Source: Alphaproteobacteria bacterium
GTDB taxonomy: Bacteria; Pseudomonadota; Alphaproteobacteria; RF32; CAG-239
Length of the DNA: 64,000 nucleotides
Assembly (NCBI GenBank): GCA_017937705.1
Contig: JAGBDC010000025.1
Span: 1-64,000, forward strand
Direction: 5' to 3'
Positions 34,196 to 44,004 of this stretch are shown here, piece by piece; the stretch's first letter is position 1, and each line of letters begins with the position of its first letter. Under the pieces are notes generated by a model. That model worked only from the letters and a program-made list of their open reading frames with translations. It was not told the DNA's origin and ran no database searches. Made by a program: the position numbers and the translations under genes.

Positions 34196-35326
34196 ATGAA
34201 TTTATGTCGTAAATTGTTTTTATTAACCGGTTTTATTTTAGCGTTCAGTGCCTGTAAAGATAATAATACAAATCAAACGGCACAAACTACACCGCAAAAT
34301 GTCAGCGTTATTGAGTTGTCGCCACAAAATATTCCTTTGAGTTTTGAATTTTCTGCTCGTGCTCAAGGTTCAAAAGAAACAGAAGTTCGTGCTCGTGTCA
34401 GCGGAATTTTGTTAAAACGCAACTATGTTGAAGGTTCAAAAGTTGAAGAAGGTAGTGTTTTGTTTGAAATTGATCCTGATCAATATAAAGTTGCTTTAGA
34501 TCAGGCAAAAGCCCAATTAGCTCAAGCTAAGGCTCAGTTTATAAATGCCGAAACGCAATGGAAACGTACAGACGAACTCCATAAACAAGGTTTTGCCAGT
34601 GATAAAGCTTTGGATGAAGCCAGAGCAACCATGGATTCTTTAGCTGCATCTAAAGAGTTGGCTCAAGCTGCCGTTGAAGCTGCTCAGCTCAATTTTGATT
34701 ATACAACGGTTAAGGCTCCGATTAGCGGAATTACAAGTATGGAAGCTCAATCTGAAGGAAGTTTGATTTCTACAACCGGATTATTGACAAAAATTGTTCA
34801 AGTTGATCCTATTTATGTTATTTTTTCTGCTTCCGAAAATGAAATTATGTCGTTGCGTGACATGACAGAAAGAGGACTTATTCGCAATCCTGAAAATAAG
34901 GCAGAAATTGTTGCTAAAGTAAGATTTGGTGACGATACTATGTATAATCAAAACGGAACAATCAATTTTATTAATCCTACTATTGATGAAAGTACCGGAA
35001 CAATCAAACTTCGTGCCGTATTTCCGAACGAAGAAGGAAAAATCCGTCCGGGACAATTTTTACGTTTGGTTATGGAGGGTTTGACTCGTATTGATGCTTT
35101 AACTGTTCCGCAAGAAGCTGTTATGCAAGAAGCAAACGGCTCTTATGTGTATCGTGTAGGCGAAAATAATGTGCTGGAAAGCGTGTCCGTAAAAACCGGA
35201 CTTACAACTCCGAATGGTGAGTGGATTATTGATGAAGGACTTAAAGCCGGAGACAAAGTAGTGGTTGCCGGATTGCTCAAGCTTCGCCCCGGTATGAATG
35301 TTAATCCGGTTGTTGCCGAAAAATAG
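34196..35326 (+). CDS. RND efflux periplasmic adaptor lipoprotein
   Basis: Membrane-fusion protein of an RND multidrug pump, 376 residues. I start at the ATG at 34196, seven bases from GGAG; the longer frame from 34109 runs through the promoter. The lipoprotein signal ends AFSAC. Domain order is barrel-sandwich half (RARVSGILLKRNYVEGSKVEEG), helical hairpin (about 95-170), second lipoyl half (TTVKAPISG) and beta-barrel plus membrane-proximal domains. It is followed after 12 bases by the RND pump gene. No adjacent outer-membrane channel or regulator gene is seen. Confidence 0.95.
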   Translation: MNLCRKLFLLTGFILAFSACKDNNTNQTAQTTPQNVSVIELSPQNIPLSFEFSARAQGSKETEVRARVSGILLKRNYVEGSKVEEGSVLFEIDPDQYKVALDQAKAQLAQAKAQFINAETQWKRTDELHKQGFASDKALDEARATMDSLAASKELAQAAVEAAQLNFDYTTVKAPISGITSMEAQSEGSLISTTGLLTKIVQVDPIYVIFSASENEIMSLRDMTERGLIRNPENKAEIVAKVRFGDDTMYNQNGTINFINPTIDESTGTIKLRAVFPNEEGKIRPGQFLRLVMEGLTRIDALTVPQEAVMQEANGSYVYRVGENNVLESVSVKTGLTTPNGEWIIDEGLKAGDKVVVAGLLKLRPGMNVNPVVAEK

Positions 35327-35338
35327 AGAGGATATAAG

Positions 35339-38300
35339 ATGTTTTCAAAATTTTTTATTGAAAGACCGATTTTTTCTACGGTAATTTCTTTGGTTATTGT
35401 TCTAGCCGGACTTGTTTCTATGAAAGCATTACCGGTTGAACAATATCCGAATATTGTGCCGACAGAAATTCAAATTTCGGCAATTTACCCCGGAGCGACG
35501 GCTGAAGTTTTGGCCGATACGGTTGCCGCTCCGATTGAACAAGAATTAAACGGCGTTAAAAATATGATTTATATGTATTCAAACGCCACATCAAGCGGCT
35601 ATTTGACAATCGGTGCCGTTTTTGAAATCGGAACCGATCCCGATCAAGCTACCATTGATGTTAATAACAAAGTTCAAGCGGCAACTTCAAAACTTCCGAG
35701 CGAAGTTACAAAAATGGGGGTAACCGTTGAACAAAAATCAAACTCAATTCTTCAGGTTGTTGCAATGCGCTCAACTTCTGAAAAATATGATTCGGTATAT
35801 GTAGCAAACTATGCTTTGTTGAATGTGTTAGATGAAATTAAGCGTATTAAAGGTGTAGGTAGTGCCTCTTTGTTTGCTTCACAAGACTATTCAATGCGCA
35901 TTTGGTTGAGTCCGGACCGATTGGCCGACTATAATATGACACCGCAAGATGTTATTGCAGCCATTCAAGAGCAAAACTCTCAATTTGCTGCCGGACAATT
36001 CGGACAAGAGCCGATGGACGAGTATCAGCCATATACTTATTCAGTAAATACTAAAGGTCGTTTGGTAGATGAGAAAGAATTTGGTGAAATTATTCTTCGT
36101 ACAGATGATAAGGGCGGTATCTTGCGTCTTAAAGATGTTGCTCGTATTGAATTAGGTGCCCAAGATTATAGTGTAACATCTACTTTTAACGGGGAAGAGG
36201 CCGTTGCTTTTGCTATTTATTTGCAACCGGGAGCAAATGCTCTTGAAACGGCGGAAGCAGTTAATAACAAAATGAAAGAGTTATCTAAAAACTTCCCCGA
36301 AGGTGTAACCTATGAAATTCCGTATGACACAACTTTATTCGTAAATGTGTCTATTCACGAGGTTATTCATACCTTTTTTGAAGCGGTAGTTTTGGTTATT
36401 ATCGTTGTTTATTTGTTCTTGCAAAGTATGAGAGCTACAATTATTCCGATTTTGGCGGTTCCTGTTTCGATTGTGGGGGCTTTTGCCGGAATGTATTTGT
36501 TGGGATTTTCAATCAATTTGCTCACATTATTCGGTCTTATTTTAGCAATCGGTATTGTGGTGGACGATGCGATTATTGTGCTGGAGAACGTTGAACGTTT
36601 GATGCACGATGAAAAATTATCGCCTAAAGAAGCAGCAATAAAAGCTATGCAAGAAGTGTCGGGACCGGTGGTTGCGGTTGCGTTGGTGCTTTCATCGGTG
36701 TTTTTACCTATTGCCTTTTTGGGCGGTATGACCGGCGTTATGTATAAGCAGTTTTCGGTAACTATTGCTGTTTCCGTGCTTATTTCCGCTCTTGTGGCTT
36801 TAACTTTGACACCGTCGCTTTGCGCCTTGATTATCAAAGATGAACATAAAGAACCGAAAGGATTTTTCCGTTGGTTTAATATATTCTTCGATAAAGTAAC
36901 CGATTGGTATATTGCCGGTGTGAAATTTTGCTTAAACTATCGCAAAATAACAATGTTGGGTTTTGCCGGTGTATGTGCTGCAATCGTTATGCTATTTAAA
37001 ATTGTTCCGGGCGGATTGGTACCTAACGAAGACTTAGGTAATCTTTTGATGGCTTATAGTATGCCTGAAGCTTCGTCTTTATCTCGTACCGAAAAACTGA
37101 CCGATACGGTTAGTAAAGCTATTATGAAAAATCCGGATGTAGTTGATGTATTGACAATTAATGGCTTTAATATGTTATCTTCAAGCCAAAACACATATTC
37201 GGGTATAAGCTTTATTATCTTGAATGACTGGGAAGAGAGAAAACTTGTTTCTCAATCAGCAGATAGTTTATCTAAAGTATTTAGCGGAATAGGTATGAGC
37301 CAACCTGAGGGTGTCGGTGTTGCATTTTCTATGCCTCCGATTACCGGTATGAGTATGACCGGAGGTTTTGAAGGATATATCCAAAATCGTTCAGGTAAAA
37401 CTTCGCAAGAATTGATGGCTAAAACTCAAGAGTTTATTAATGAAGCCTCAAAAAGACCGGAATTGGCAAATGTAAAAACTACATTTTCGGTTAGCACTCC
37501 GCAATATCGCATTGACTTAGACCGAGAAAAAGCTCGAGTTATGAATGTGCCGATTAATGCCGTATATACGGTTATGCAATCAACATTCGGAAGTTTGTAT
37601 GTCAATGACTTTACTTATATGGGGCGTAACTTCCGTGTTAGTGTTCAGTCAGAAGCTAAATTCCGTCGAACTCCCGATGATTTGCGCTATGTCTATGTTA
37701 AATCAAATGACGGTAAACTTGTTCCGTTGTCAACTTTGATTAATGTGGAAAGAGTGACAGGACCGGAGTTGGTTAACCGTTTCAATATTTTCCCTGCTGC
37801 GAAAATTATGGGTGACCCTGCAGTCGGATATTCTTCGGGTCAAGCAATTACCGCAATGGAAGAAGTTGCAGAAAAGGTATTAGGCAGTGATTATAGCTTG
37901 TCTTGGATTGGTTCCGCATATCAGGAAAAATTAGCCGGTGGTGCTTCTTCACAGGCATTTGCTTTCGGTTTGATTATGATATTCTTGATTTTGGCGGCTC
38001 AATATGAAAAATGGTCTTTACCGATGGTAGTCATTCTTTCGGTTCCGTTTGCCGTACTGGGAGCTTTAATAGCAGTTTATTTGCGTGGTATTCAAAACGA
38101 TTTGTATTTTCAAGTCGGTTTGGTTACTTTGATAGGTTTGGCTGCCAAAAATGCAATTTTGATTGTGGAATTTGCGGTGGTAAAAGTTGAAGAAGGCTTA
38201 AGCTATGCAAATGCTGCTATCGAGGCTGCAAAACTTCGTTTCCGTCCGATTGTTATGACTTCTTTGGCTTTTACTTTCGGTGTATTGCCTTTGGCAATTT

Positions 38301-38455
38301 CTACCGGCGCAGGTGCAGGAAGTCGTCACTCTATCGGAACCGGAATGATTGGCGGTATGATTTTATCAACTTTCGTAGCAACATTGTTTGTGCCGATGTT
38401 TTTTGCAATAATCGGAGAGATGTTTGATAAAAAACATAAAGCCAAAGAACAATAA
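35339..38455 (+). CDS. RND multidrug efflux transporter, AcrB-like
   Basis: A 1038-residue inner-membrane proton/drug antiporter of the HAE1 family. The N-terminus FFIERPIFSTVISL, the proton-relay segment GIVVDDAIIVLENVER with its Asp pair, and AAKNAILIVEFA near the C-terminus are diagnostic. Twelve membrane helices with two large periplasmic loops are predicted. The two-gene unit needs an outer-membrane TolC-type channel encoded elsewhere. Substrates cannot be predicted. Confidence 0.97.
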   Translation: MFSKFFIERPIFSTVISLVIVLAGLVSMKALPVEQYPNIVPTEIQISAIYPGATAEVLADTVAAPIEQELNGVKNMIYMYSNATSSGYLTIGAVFEIGTDPDQATIDVNNKVQAATSKLPSEVTKMGVTVEQKSNSILQVVAMRSTSEKYDSVYVANYALLNVLDEIKRIKGVGSASLFASQDYSMRIWLSPDRLADYNMTPQDVIAAIQEQNSQFAAGQFGQEPMDEYQPYTYSVNTKGRLVDEKEFGEIILRTDDKGGILRLKDVARIELGAQDYSVTSTFNGEEAVAFAIYLQPGANALETAEAVNNKMKELSKNFPEGVTYEIPYDTTLFVNVSIHEVIHTFFEAVVLVIIVVYLFLQSMRATIIPILAVPVSIVGAFAGMYLLGFSINLLTLFGLILAIGIVVDDAIIVLENVERLMHDEKLSPKEAAIKAMQEVSGPVVAVALVLSSVFLPIAFLGGMTGVMYKQFSVTIAVSVLISALVALTLTPSLCALIIKDEHKEPKGFFRWFNIFFDKVTDWYIAGVKFCLNYRKITMLGFAGVCAAIVMLFKIVPGGLVPNEDLGNLLMAYSMPEASSLSRTEKLTDTVSKAIMKNPDVVDVLTINGFNMLSSSQNTYSGISFIILNDWEERKLVSQSADSLSKVFSGIGMSQPEGVGVAFSMPPITGMSMTGGFEGYIQNRSGKTSQELMAKTQEFINEASKRPELANVKTTFSVSTPQYRIDLDREKARVMNVPINAVYTVMQSTFGSLYVNDFTYMGRNFRVSVQSEAKFRRTPDDLRYVYVKSNDGKLVPLSTLINVERVTGPELVNRFNIFPAAKIMGDPAVGYSSGQAITAMEEVAEKVLGSDYSLSWIGSAYQEKLAGGASSQAFAFGLIMIFLILAAQYEKWSLPMVVILSVPFAVLGALIAVYLRGIQNDLYFQVGLVTLIGLAAKNAILIVEFAVVKVEEGLSYANAAIEAAKLRFRPIVMTSLAFTFGVLPLAISTGAGAGSRHSIGTGMIGGMILSTFVATLFVPMFFAIIGEMFDKKHKAKEQ

Positions 38456-38460
38456 AAACC

Positions 38461-38487
38461 AAAGGCGTCTCATTGGAGACGCCTTTT
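38461..38487. terminator. Bidirectional hairpin terminator
   Basis: AAAGGCGTCTC and GAGACGCCTTT pair around a four-base loop and are followed by T, between convergent genes ending at 38455 and 38493. Confidence 0.85.
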
Positions 38488-38492
38488 TTAGA

Positions 38493-38957
38493 TTATGCAA
38501 CTGCCTTTGCAGGCTTAGGTTGCTCCTCCGGTTTTATGTAAGGAATAAGTTTTATGCCTATTCCAAGTCGAAGTGATAATGAATACCACATCACAACAAC
38601 AAGGAAAGAAAGACATTTTCGCTTAATTTGCACCAAGCTTTCTTTATCCTCTAATTTCTCGCAAATTGCTACACCGGCAACAAATATTGCGAATACGAGG
38701 ATGCAGAATAATGCTTCGACTTCTTCAAACGGAGTTTGAATTGTCGGTTCACCAAATTTTATGGTAAATGCTTCTGCAGCCTGTGGCGATAACATTAGCG
38801 GTGTATCGTAATTTTGCGAATTATGACCTAAGATGATCATTATCACTGCAAAAACGATACCAGCTATAATTGCCGGTTTTTTGGTTTTTTTGCCGGTCAG
38901 ACAGTAAGATAAAATTACTGCCCCGACCAAAGCAGAGATAACAATCATCATAGTCAT
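38493..38957 (-). CDS. Small membrane protein, orphan class
   Basis: A 154-residue protein with about four hydrophobic segments (VISALVGAVILSYCL, PAIIAGIVFAVIMIIL, ALFCILVFAIFVAGVAI, CLSFLVVVMWYSLSL) and a proline/lysine tail. I do not recognise it. It starts six bases after the stop of the 38964 gene and is presumably cotranscribed with it. There is no Shine-Dalgarno sequence. Its composition is more GC-rich than the RND genes next to it. Confidence 0.7.
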   Translation of the reverse strand: MTMMIVISALVGAVILSYCLTGKKTKKPAIIAGIVFAVIMIILGHNSQNYDTPLMLSPQAAEAFTIKFGEPTIQTPFEEVEALFCILVFAIFVAGVAICEKLEDKESLVQIKRKCLSFLVVVMWYSLSLRLGIGIKLIPYIKPEEQPKPAKAVA

Positions 38958-38963
38958 AAAAAA

Positions 38964-39884
38964 TTAAAACATAAAACTACCACCCGCACCGATATAAGGA
39001 GAGAGTACATTGCTGTACTTCAAACCGGCTTCGGCAAAAAGAGTGGCCTTACCCTTGGTAAGTCCGGTCACAAGGTGAATACCCTGAGCTGCACGCTTAG
39101 CCCAAGCAGAAGCAGAAACAGATAACATTCCGTCACCAACCGCAATATTATTGCGAGCATAAGACAGAATAACGTTACTGTTTTCAGTTCCGAGCTTGTT
39201 GCCGGTTACGGTAATATGGTTATTACCGGCGACAACCTTGGCAGCAGCAAAACCGGAAACAGACTGACCGAAGTCTGCACCACCGGTAAGACGCAACCAC
39301 TTGCATACAGGCACCTCAGTATAAGCATACCAGTTACCGTCATTGAAACGATAAAAACTGCTACCTCCCTGATGACCGAAACCGAAAGTAAAATACTTAT
39401 GAGTCAAACCCAACTGCATGGCATTTGAAGCACTTGCGCCTTCTCCCATTATGGTACAGAAGTTACTGTACTGCGGGTCAATCATAGGAGTAACTATGGT
39501 TGAGCGCTTAAAATTACCCATTCGGTACTCAAGGTTAAGATTATCAAAGTTATAGCCCGCTTTAGCATAAAGTACAGGGGTACAAACGCCAAACTCGGTT
39601 GAGATACAACCCACCATATTTCCGCCAATGTAAAAACGGTCATAATAGCGAGTGTGTGCACCAACCAGAGCTACTTGGAGAAGCTGCTGCTCGGTAGTAG
39701 CATTTGCTGAAACCGAACCGCTGAGAGAAGTCTCAGTTTTGCTCTTCTCGTTCAGCTCTTTTAGGTTAAAACCACCGTCACCGGCAGTAAACATGTTGTT
39801 ATCTCCACCTTTAGGAGCAATAACAGCGATAACGACAAGGATAGCAATCGCAACGATTGCGTAGAATAAATTTTTCTTGTTCAT
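38964..39884 (-). CDS. Barrel-like protein with N-terminal hydrophobic anchor, orphan class
   Basis: A 306-residue protein I do not recognise. The N-terminus (YAIVAIAILVVIAVIAP) is a hydrophobic segment without a clear signal-peptidase site. A Ser/Thr/Glu-rich linker (about 30-65) leads to a region of alternating aromatic and small residues (YIGGNMVG, FGFGHQGG, YIGAGGSFMF) that ends in Phe, like an outer-membrane barrel. The leader lacks a Shine-Dalgarno sequence. TTGACA and TAAACT spaced 17 bases apart, with a TAGACAAAAT element between them, form a plausible promoter. Confidence 0.7.
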   Translation of the reverse strand: MNKKNLFYAIVAIAILVVIAVIAPKGGDNNMFTAGDGGFNLKELNEKSKTETSLSGSVSANATTEQQLLQVALVGAHTRYYDRFYIGGNMVGCISTEFGVCTPVLYAKAGYNFDNLNLEYRMGNFKRSTIVTPMIDPQYSNFCTIMGEGASASNAMQLGLTHKYFTFGFGHQGGSSFYRFNDGNWYAYTEVPVCKWLRLTGGADFGQSVSGFAAAKVVAGNNHITVTGNKLGTENSNVILSYARNNIAVGDGMLSVSASAWAKRAAQGIHLVTGLTKGKATLFAEAGLKYSNVLSPYIGAGGSFMF

Positions 39885-40031
39885 GTATGTAATAAAATTA
39901 AAAATTATCTAAATAAGATTTTGTAGTCTCAGTTTATCTTATTTTGTCTAATGTGTCAATATGGTTATGTGCTTGACATTTGTTCGTGTAGATATATGTA
40001 ATATATTTTATAAATGTATATGGAGAATCAA

Positions 40032-40913
40032 ATGGAACATTGTCATCATCACCACCACGAAGTAAGCCATAAAACCGTAAAATATTTATTGGTGTCATTT
40101 ATTATCAATATAGTTTTAAGTATTGTTGAAATAGTAGGCGGTATAATATCCGGAAGTATGGCTCTAATCGGTGATGCTTTACATAATACATCAGATGCTT
40201 TTTCCATATTAATAGCGGTTATTGCTTTCAAAATAGGGCATAAAAAAGCTGATAATAAATATACTTTCGGTTTTAAACGAGCAGAAATAATCGGTGGTTA
40301 TACCAATCTTATTTTATTGTTTGTTGCCGGAGTTTATTTAGCGGTTGAGGGAATTGAAAGACTGATAAATCCTCAAACAATAAACGGTAGCATCATTATT
40401 TGGGTTTCAGTTGTTGCTTTGATAATTGATGGTATAACCGCAAAGCTTTCTCATCACGGAGCCGGACATAATACTAATATGCGTATGGTATTTTTGCACA
40501 ATTTGGCCGATGCTTTGGGTTCGGTTGGAGTTATAATATCTGGATTGTTTGTGCTTTATTTTGATATATATTGGGTAGACGGTGTTGTTGCCTTAATTAT
40601 AGCGGTATATATGATTTATCAATCAATTTTTACTTTTCCGAAAGTTGTAAATATTTTGATGAATGCTGTGCCCGATAATATTGATATAAATGAAGTAAAA
40701 GAAGAAATATTGAGTATTGACGGTGTTTGTGATGTTCATCATTTGCATATATGGAGTGTTAATGAACATGATGTTTCCATGGAATGTCATATTGTAGCTC
40801 AAGATATTGATATTATTCATAAAGTTACTCATTTATTAGAAGAAAAATTTGCTATTGAACATTGTAATATTCAGGTCGAACATAATAAATGTTGCAAAAA
40901 ATGTGAGTTATAA
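40032..40913 (+). CDS. Cation diffusion facilitator efflux protein
   Basis: Zinc- or cobalt-type CDF antiporter, 293 residues. A His-rich N-terminus (MEHCHHHHHE) precedes six membrane helices; metal-site residues lie in LIGDALHNTSDAF (helix II) and FLHNLADALGSV (helix V). The C-terminal cytoplasmic domain (VCDVHHLHIW) is typical, and the end is Cys-rich (CCKKCEL). The ATG at 40032 is six bases from GGAG; the longer frame from 40014 lacks support. It probably exports zinc. Convergent with the coaD fusion. Confidence 0.93.
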   Translation: MEHCHHHHHEVSHKTVKYLLVSFIINIVLSIVEIVGGIISGSMALIGDALHNTSDAFSILIAVIAFKIGHKKADNKYTFGFKRAEIIGGYTNLILLFVAGVYLAVEGIERLINPQTINGSIIIWVSVVALIIDGITAKLSHHGAGHNTNMRMVFLHNLADALGSVGVIISGLFVLYFDIYWVDGVVALIIAVYMIYQSIFTFPKVVNILMNAVPDNIDINEVKEEILSIDGVCDVHHLHIWSVNEHDVSMECHIVAQDIDIIHKVTHLLEEKFAIEHCNIQVEHNKCCKKCEL

Positions 40914-40914
40914 A

Positions 40915-40949
40915 AAAATCCTCAATGGTTTGAGCCATTGAGGATTTTT
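40915..40949. terminator. Bidirectional hairpin terminator
   Basis: AATCCTCAATGG and CCATTGAGGATT form a perfect 12-bp stem flanked by A and T runs. Confidence 0.9.
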
Positions 40950-40970
40950 AGTAGATTTACTGACATCAGC

Positions 40971-42143
40971 TTAGAGATTGGATAGTTCAAAGTTGAGATT
41001 TCTGTGAGCTTGTTCTTCAAACTGATTGTAAAAGAACTGAGTATGGAAAATTTGCTTGCTATCGGCAAATTTTTCAAGAACTTTCTTTCTCTCCTGATTG
41101 AATATTTCATCAGGATATGCGGCATATTCTTTACGAATAGCAGCGTTGTAGTTTTTCCATACACGTTTTTCAAATGCTCCGAGAATGCTCAAATCGAGAT
41201 CTGCAATCAATGCGTAGTCATTGTTCAATCTGTCTCCGCTGTGAGTGGTAGCCATAACTAAACCACGAGCGAGTTCCACGGAGATTGAGTCATCAAGGTC
41301 ATTGCGCATATCAAAGATAATACCGGCAGAAGCTCTTTCGTTAGAATATGGCAGTGGCATACGTCCGTTGTCGTTAACTTCTGTTTTGGCAATTGAAGAA
41401 TTGTCACCGTGGTTAGTATTATATACATAATCGTGCATGAAAATTGCCAATACAAGCTCTTTATGGTTGCTGAAATCTGTATATTTTGAATTTTGTGACA
41501 GATAAATTTGCAACATATTGAGCATATATGCAATATGCGATAAGTTATGATATGGACGACCACGATAGGCTTTTGCCAAATCTTTCCAATGACAATTAGC
41601 CTCGCTTTCATTTTTGAACAATGTCAACCACAGTTTGCGAAGATAAATCTCGCACATTGCTTCATGAACATTTGCCGGCACACAACGAGCAGCAGCGATG
41701 TATTGGTGCAGTTCGAACAGTTTTTTTACGGCTGTTGATGACACACTTGCCATAAACACATCGTCGGAATGGTAGAATTTTGTTTCGAGCTTAAAGCCTC
41801 GAATTTTTGCCAAATATTGGTTCATTACCAACAAATTCTTTTCCTTCGCCATATCATCCGTTCCGGGGCGGATTCCGCGAATCAGTACATTGGCATTATA
41901 TGCCATTGCAATATCAACGGTCATACCGCCATCAGAAATAACCAAAATTCTCTCTCGTTCAGGTAAGTCTTTGATAGCTTCCTTAATCAGATTAACACGT
42001 TCTTCGACCGGAAACAAAGCTTTCTTGTCGCTGTTGTTACCAACATTAACAATAAGTGTTTCATACACTCTGGCAGCCCTCTTGATTATATCAAGATGAC
42101 CTTCAGTAACAGGATCAAAAGATCCGCAAAAAATTGCTCTCAT
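40971..42143 (-). CDS. coaD: CoaD phosphopantetheine adenylyltransferase fused to an HD-domain phosphohydrolase
   Basis: A 390-residue fusion. Residues 1-168 are CoaD: GSFDPVTEGH carries the TxGH nucleotidyltransferase motif, and RGIRPGTD and VSSTAVKKL are conserved. It makes dephospho-CoA from phosphopantetheine and ATP. Residues 169-390 match the predicted metal-dependent HD phosphohydrolases of COG4339: RGRPYHNLSHI, FMHDYVYN with the HD pair at 237-238, and DLDLSILG. CoaD alone is normally about 160 residues. The reading frame runs straight through. No Shine-Dalgarno sequence; the leader holds ATTATTAACG, as in other orphan-class genes. No other coaD is visible in the window. Confidence 0.9.
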   Translation of the reverse strand: MRAIFCGSFDPVTEGHLDIIKRAARVYETLIVNVGNNSDKKALFPVEERVNLIKEAIKDLPERERILVISDGGMTVDIAMAYNANVLIRGIRPGTDDMAKEKNLLVMNQYLAKIRGFKLETKFYHSDDVFMASVSSTAVKKLFELHQYIAAARCVPANVHEAMCEIYLRKLWLTLFKNESEANCHWKDLAKAYRGRPYHNLSHIAYMLNMLQIYLSQNSKYTDFSNHKELVLAIFMHDYVYNTNHGDNSSIAKTEVNDNGRMPLPYSNERASAGIIFDMRNDLDDSISVELARGLVMATTHSGDRLNNDYALIADLDLSILGAFEKRVWKNYNAAIRKEYAAYPDEIFNQERKKVLEKFADSKQIFHTQFFYNQFEEQAHRNLNFELSNL

Positions 42144-42246
42144 AGAAAATAATATTTAAAACGTTAATAATTATCAAAACTTATTAAGTTTTAACATAAA
42201 TAAAAAATTTTGTCTATAAAAAACAGCTTTGATAATTATACAAAAC

Positions 42247-43920
42247 TTAAAATAAGCCGATTATTTTGCCGTTTTCGTCAACATCAATCATTTCGGCAGC
42301 CGGATGTACAGGAAGACCCGGCATAGTCATAATATTGCCGGCTAAAACAACCACAAATCCTGCTCCGGCAGACAAACGAACATCTTTTACTTCGAACAAG
42401 TGACCTTGCGGTGCACCGATAAGTTTGGCATCGGCAGAAATAGAGTTTTGAGTTTTAGCAATACAAATAGGCAATTTTGAATATCCGTTTTGTTCAAATT
42501 CTGCCAGTTTTATAGTTGCAATTTCGCTATATTCAATTTTTCCGGCACGATAGATTTCTTTAGCGACAATTTCTATTTTTTGTTTTAGAGATTTGGCTAA
42601 ATCATATATCGGTGCATAGCTATTGGGTTTTGCGGTTAATTCTACAACTTTTTGCGCCAAATCTTTTGCGCCTTCTCCACCGTGCTCCCATGCTGATACC
42701 ATAATTGCATCAACACCGTTTTGACGGCATAATTCTTCTACGGCACTTATTTCATCGGCGTTATCGGTTACAAAGCGATTGATTGCAACAACAATCGGCA
42801 AACCGTATTTCTGCATATTTTCGATATGTGTTTTCAGATTGGCAAAACCTTCTTTTACCGCTAAAACATTTTCTTCTTTAAGATTGTCTTTAGCAACGCC
42901 TCCGTGCATTTTTAAGGCTCTGATTGTGGCAACAATAACAGCGGCATCAGGTTTTAAGTTTGCAATTCGACATTTTATATCTAAGAATTTTTCTGCACCC
43001 AAATCTGCTCCGAAACCGGCCTCGGTAACAACATAATCGGCAAGTTTGAGAGCGGTTTTTGTGGCAATAACACTATTACAACCATGAGCAATATTGGCAA
43101 AAGGTCCACCGTGAACAAGGGCCGGTGTTTTTTCTAATGTTTGAACAATGTTGGGTTTTATGGCATCTTTTAACAGTGCGGTCATTGCACCATGAGCATT
43201 AATTTCTCCGGCTGTAACATAGCGTCCGTCAAAAGTTTTACCGATAACAATTCTTTTTATGCGATTTTTTAAATCGTCCAAATTTTCTGCTAAGCAAAAA
43301 ATGGCCATAATTTCGCTGGCAACACTAATGTCAAAATGGTCACCACGAGGTGTGCCGTTAACTGCTGAACCTAACCCTATTTGTATTTCCCTTAATGCAC
43401 GGTCGTTTAAATCGAGACAGCGATTCCAACGAATTTCATCCGGATTTAGTCCTAAAATATTACCTTGTTTTATGTGATTATCAATCATAGCGGCAAGCAA
43501 ATTATTGGCAGACGTAATAGCATGAATATCTCCGGTAAAGTGGAGATTGATTTCTTCCATCGGTACAATTTGAGCATATCCGCCGCCGGTAGCTCCGCCT
43601 TTTAGTCCGAAACATGGCCCCATAGACGGTTCACGCAAAGCTAAAACAGATTTTTTTCCAATCTTTTGCAGACCGTCGGCAAGACCGATTGAAATGGTTG
43701 ATTTTCCTTCTCCTGCAGGAGTAGGGGTAAGGGCGGTTACTAAAATGAGCTTGCCGGAGGATTTTTTAGAGGCAAGTCTGTTTATGGTATCAAAAGATAA
43801 TTTGGCTTTATATTTTCCGTAAAGTTCCAAATCATCTTGAGTAAGCTCAAGTTTTTCTGCAATTTTACCAATCGCTTCCGGTTTGTTGTTTTGAGATATT
43901 TCTATGTCAGAGAGCATCAA
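42247..43920 (-). CDS. fhs: Formate--tetrahydrofolate ligase
   Basis: A 557-residue ATP-dependent enzyme that makes 10-formyltetrahydrofolate from formate. The P-loop-like TPTPAGEGKST, the substrate block EPSMGPCFGLKGGATGGG and the C-terminal GNIMTMPGLPVHPAAEMIDV are diagnostic. The end NGKIIGLF is normal. It lets the organism use formate as a one-carbon source, as in many gut anaerobes. A GGAGGATT sequence precedes the ATG. It stands alone. Confidence 0.97.
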   Translation of the reverse strand: MMLSDIEISQNNKPEAIGKIAEKLELTQDDLELYGKYKAKLSFDTINRLASKKSSGKLILVTALTPTPAGEGKSTISIGLADGLQKIGKKSVLALREPSMGPCFGLKGGATGGGYAQIVPMEEINLHFTGDIHAITSANNLLAAMIDNHIKQGNILGLNPDEIRWNRCLDLNDRALREIQIGLGSAVNGTPRGDHFDISVASEIMAIFCLAENLDDLKNRIKRIVIGKTFDGRYVTAGEINAHGAMTALLKDAIKPNIVQTLEKTPALVHGGPFANIAHGCNSVIATKTALKLADYVVTEAGFGADLGAEKFLDIKCRIANLKPDAAVIVATIRALKMHGGVAKDNLKEENVLAVKEGFANLKTHIENMQKYGLPIVVAINRFVTDNADEISAVEELCRQNGVDAIMVSAWEHGGEGAKDLAQKVVELTAKPNSYAPIYDLAKSLKQKIEIVAKEIYRAGKIEYSEIATIKLAEFEQNGYSKLPICIAKTQNSISADAKLIGAPQGHLFEVKDVRLSAGAGFVVVLAGNIMTMPGLPVHPAAEMIDVDENGKIIGLF

Positions 43921-44004
43921 TAATCCTCCGTAATTTATTTGATTACGTTCATTATTGATAGATTTTTTGAAAATGCAATATTAAAACCGAAGTTTTGCAA
44001 GCTT

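Noticed and set aside
36409..36837. Minus-strand frame of 142 codons inside the RND pump gene
   Set aside because: Antisense shadow of a clearly coding region with intact AcrB motifs.
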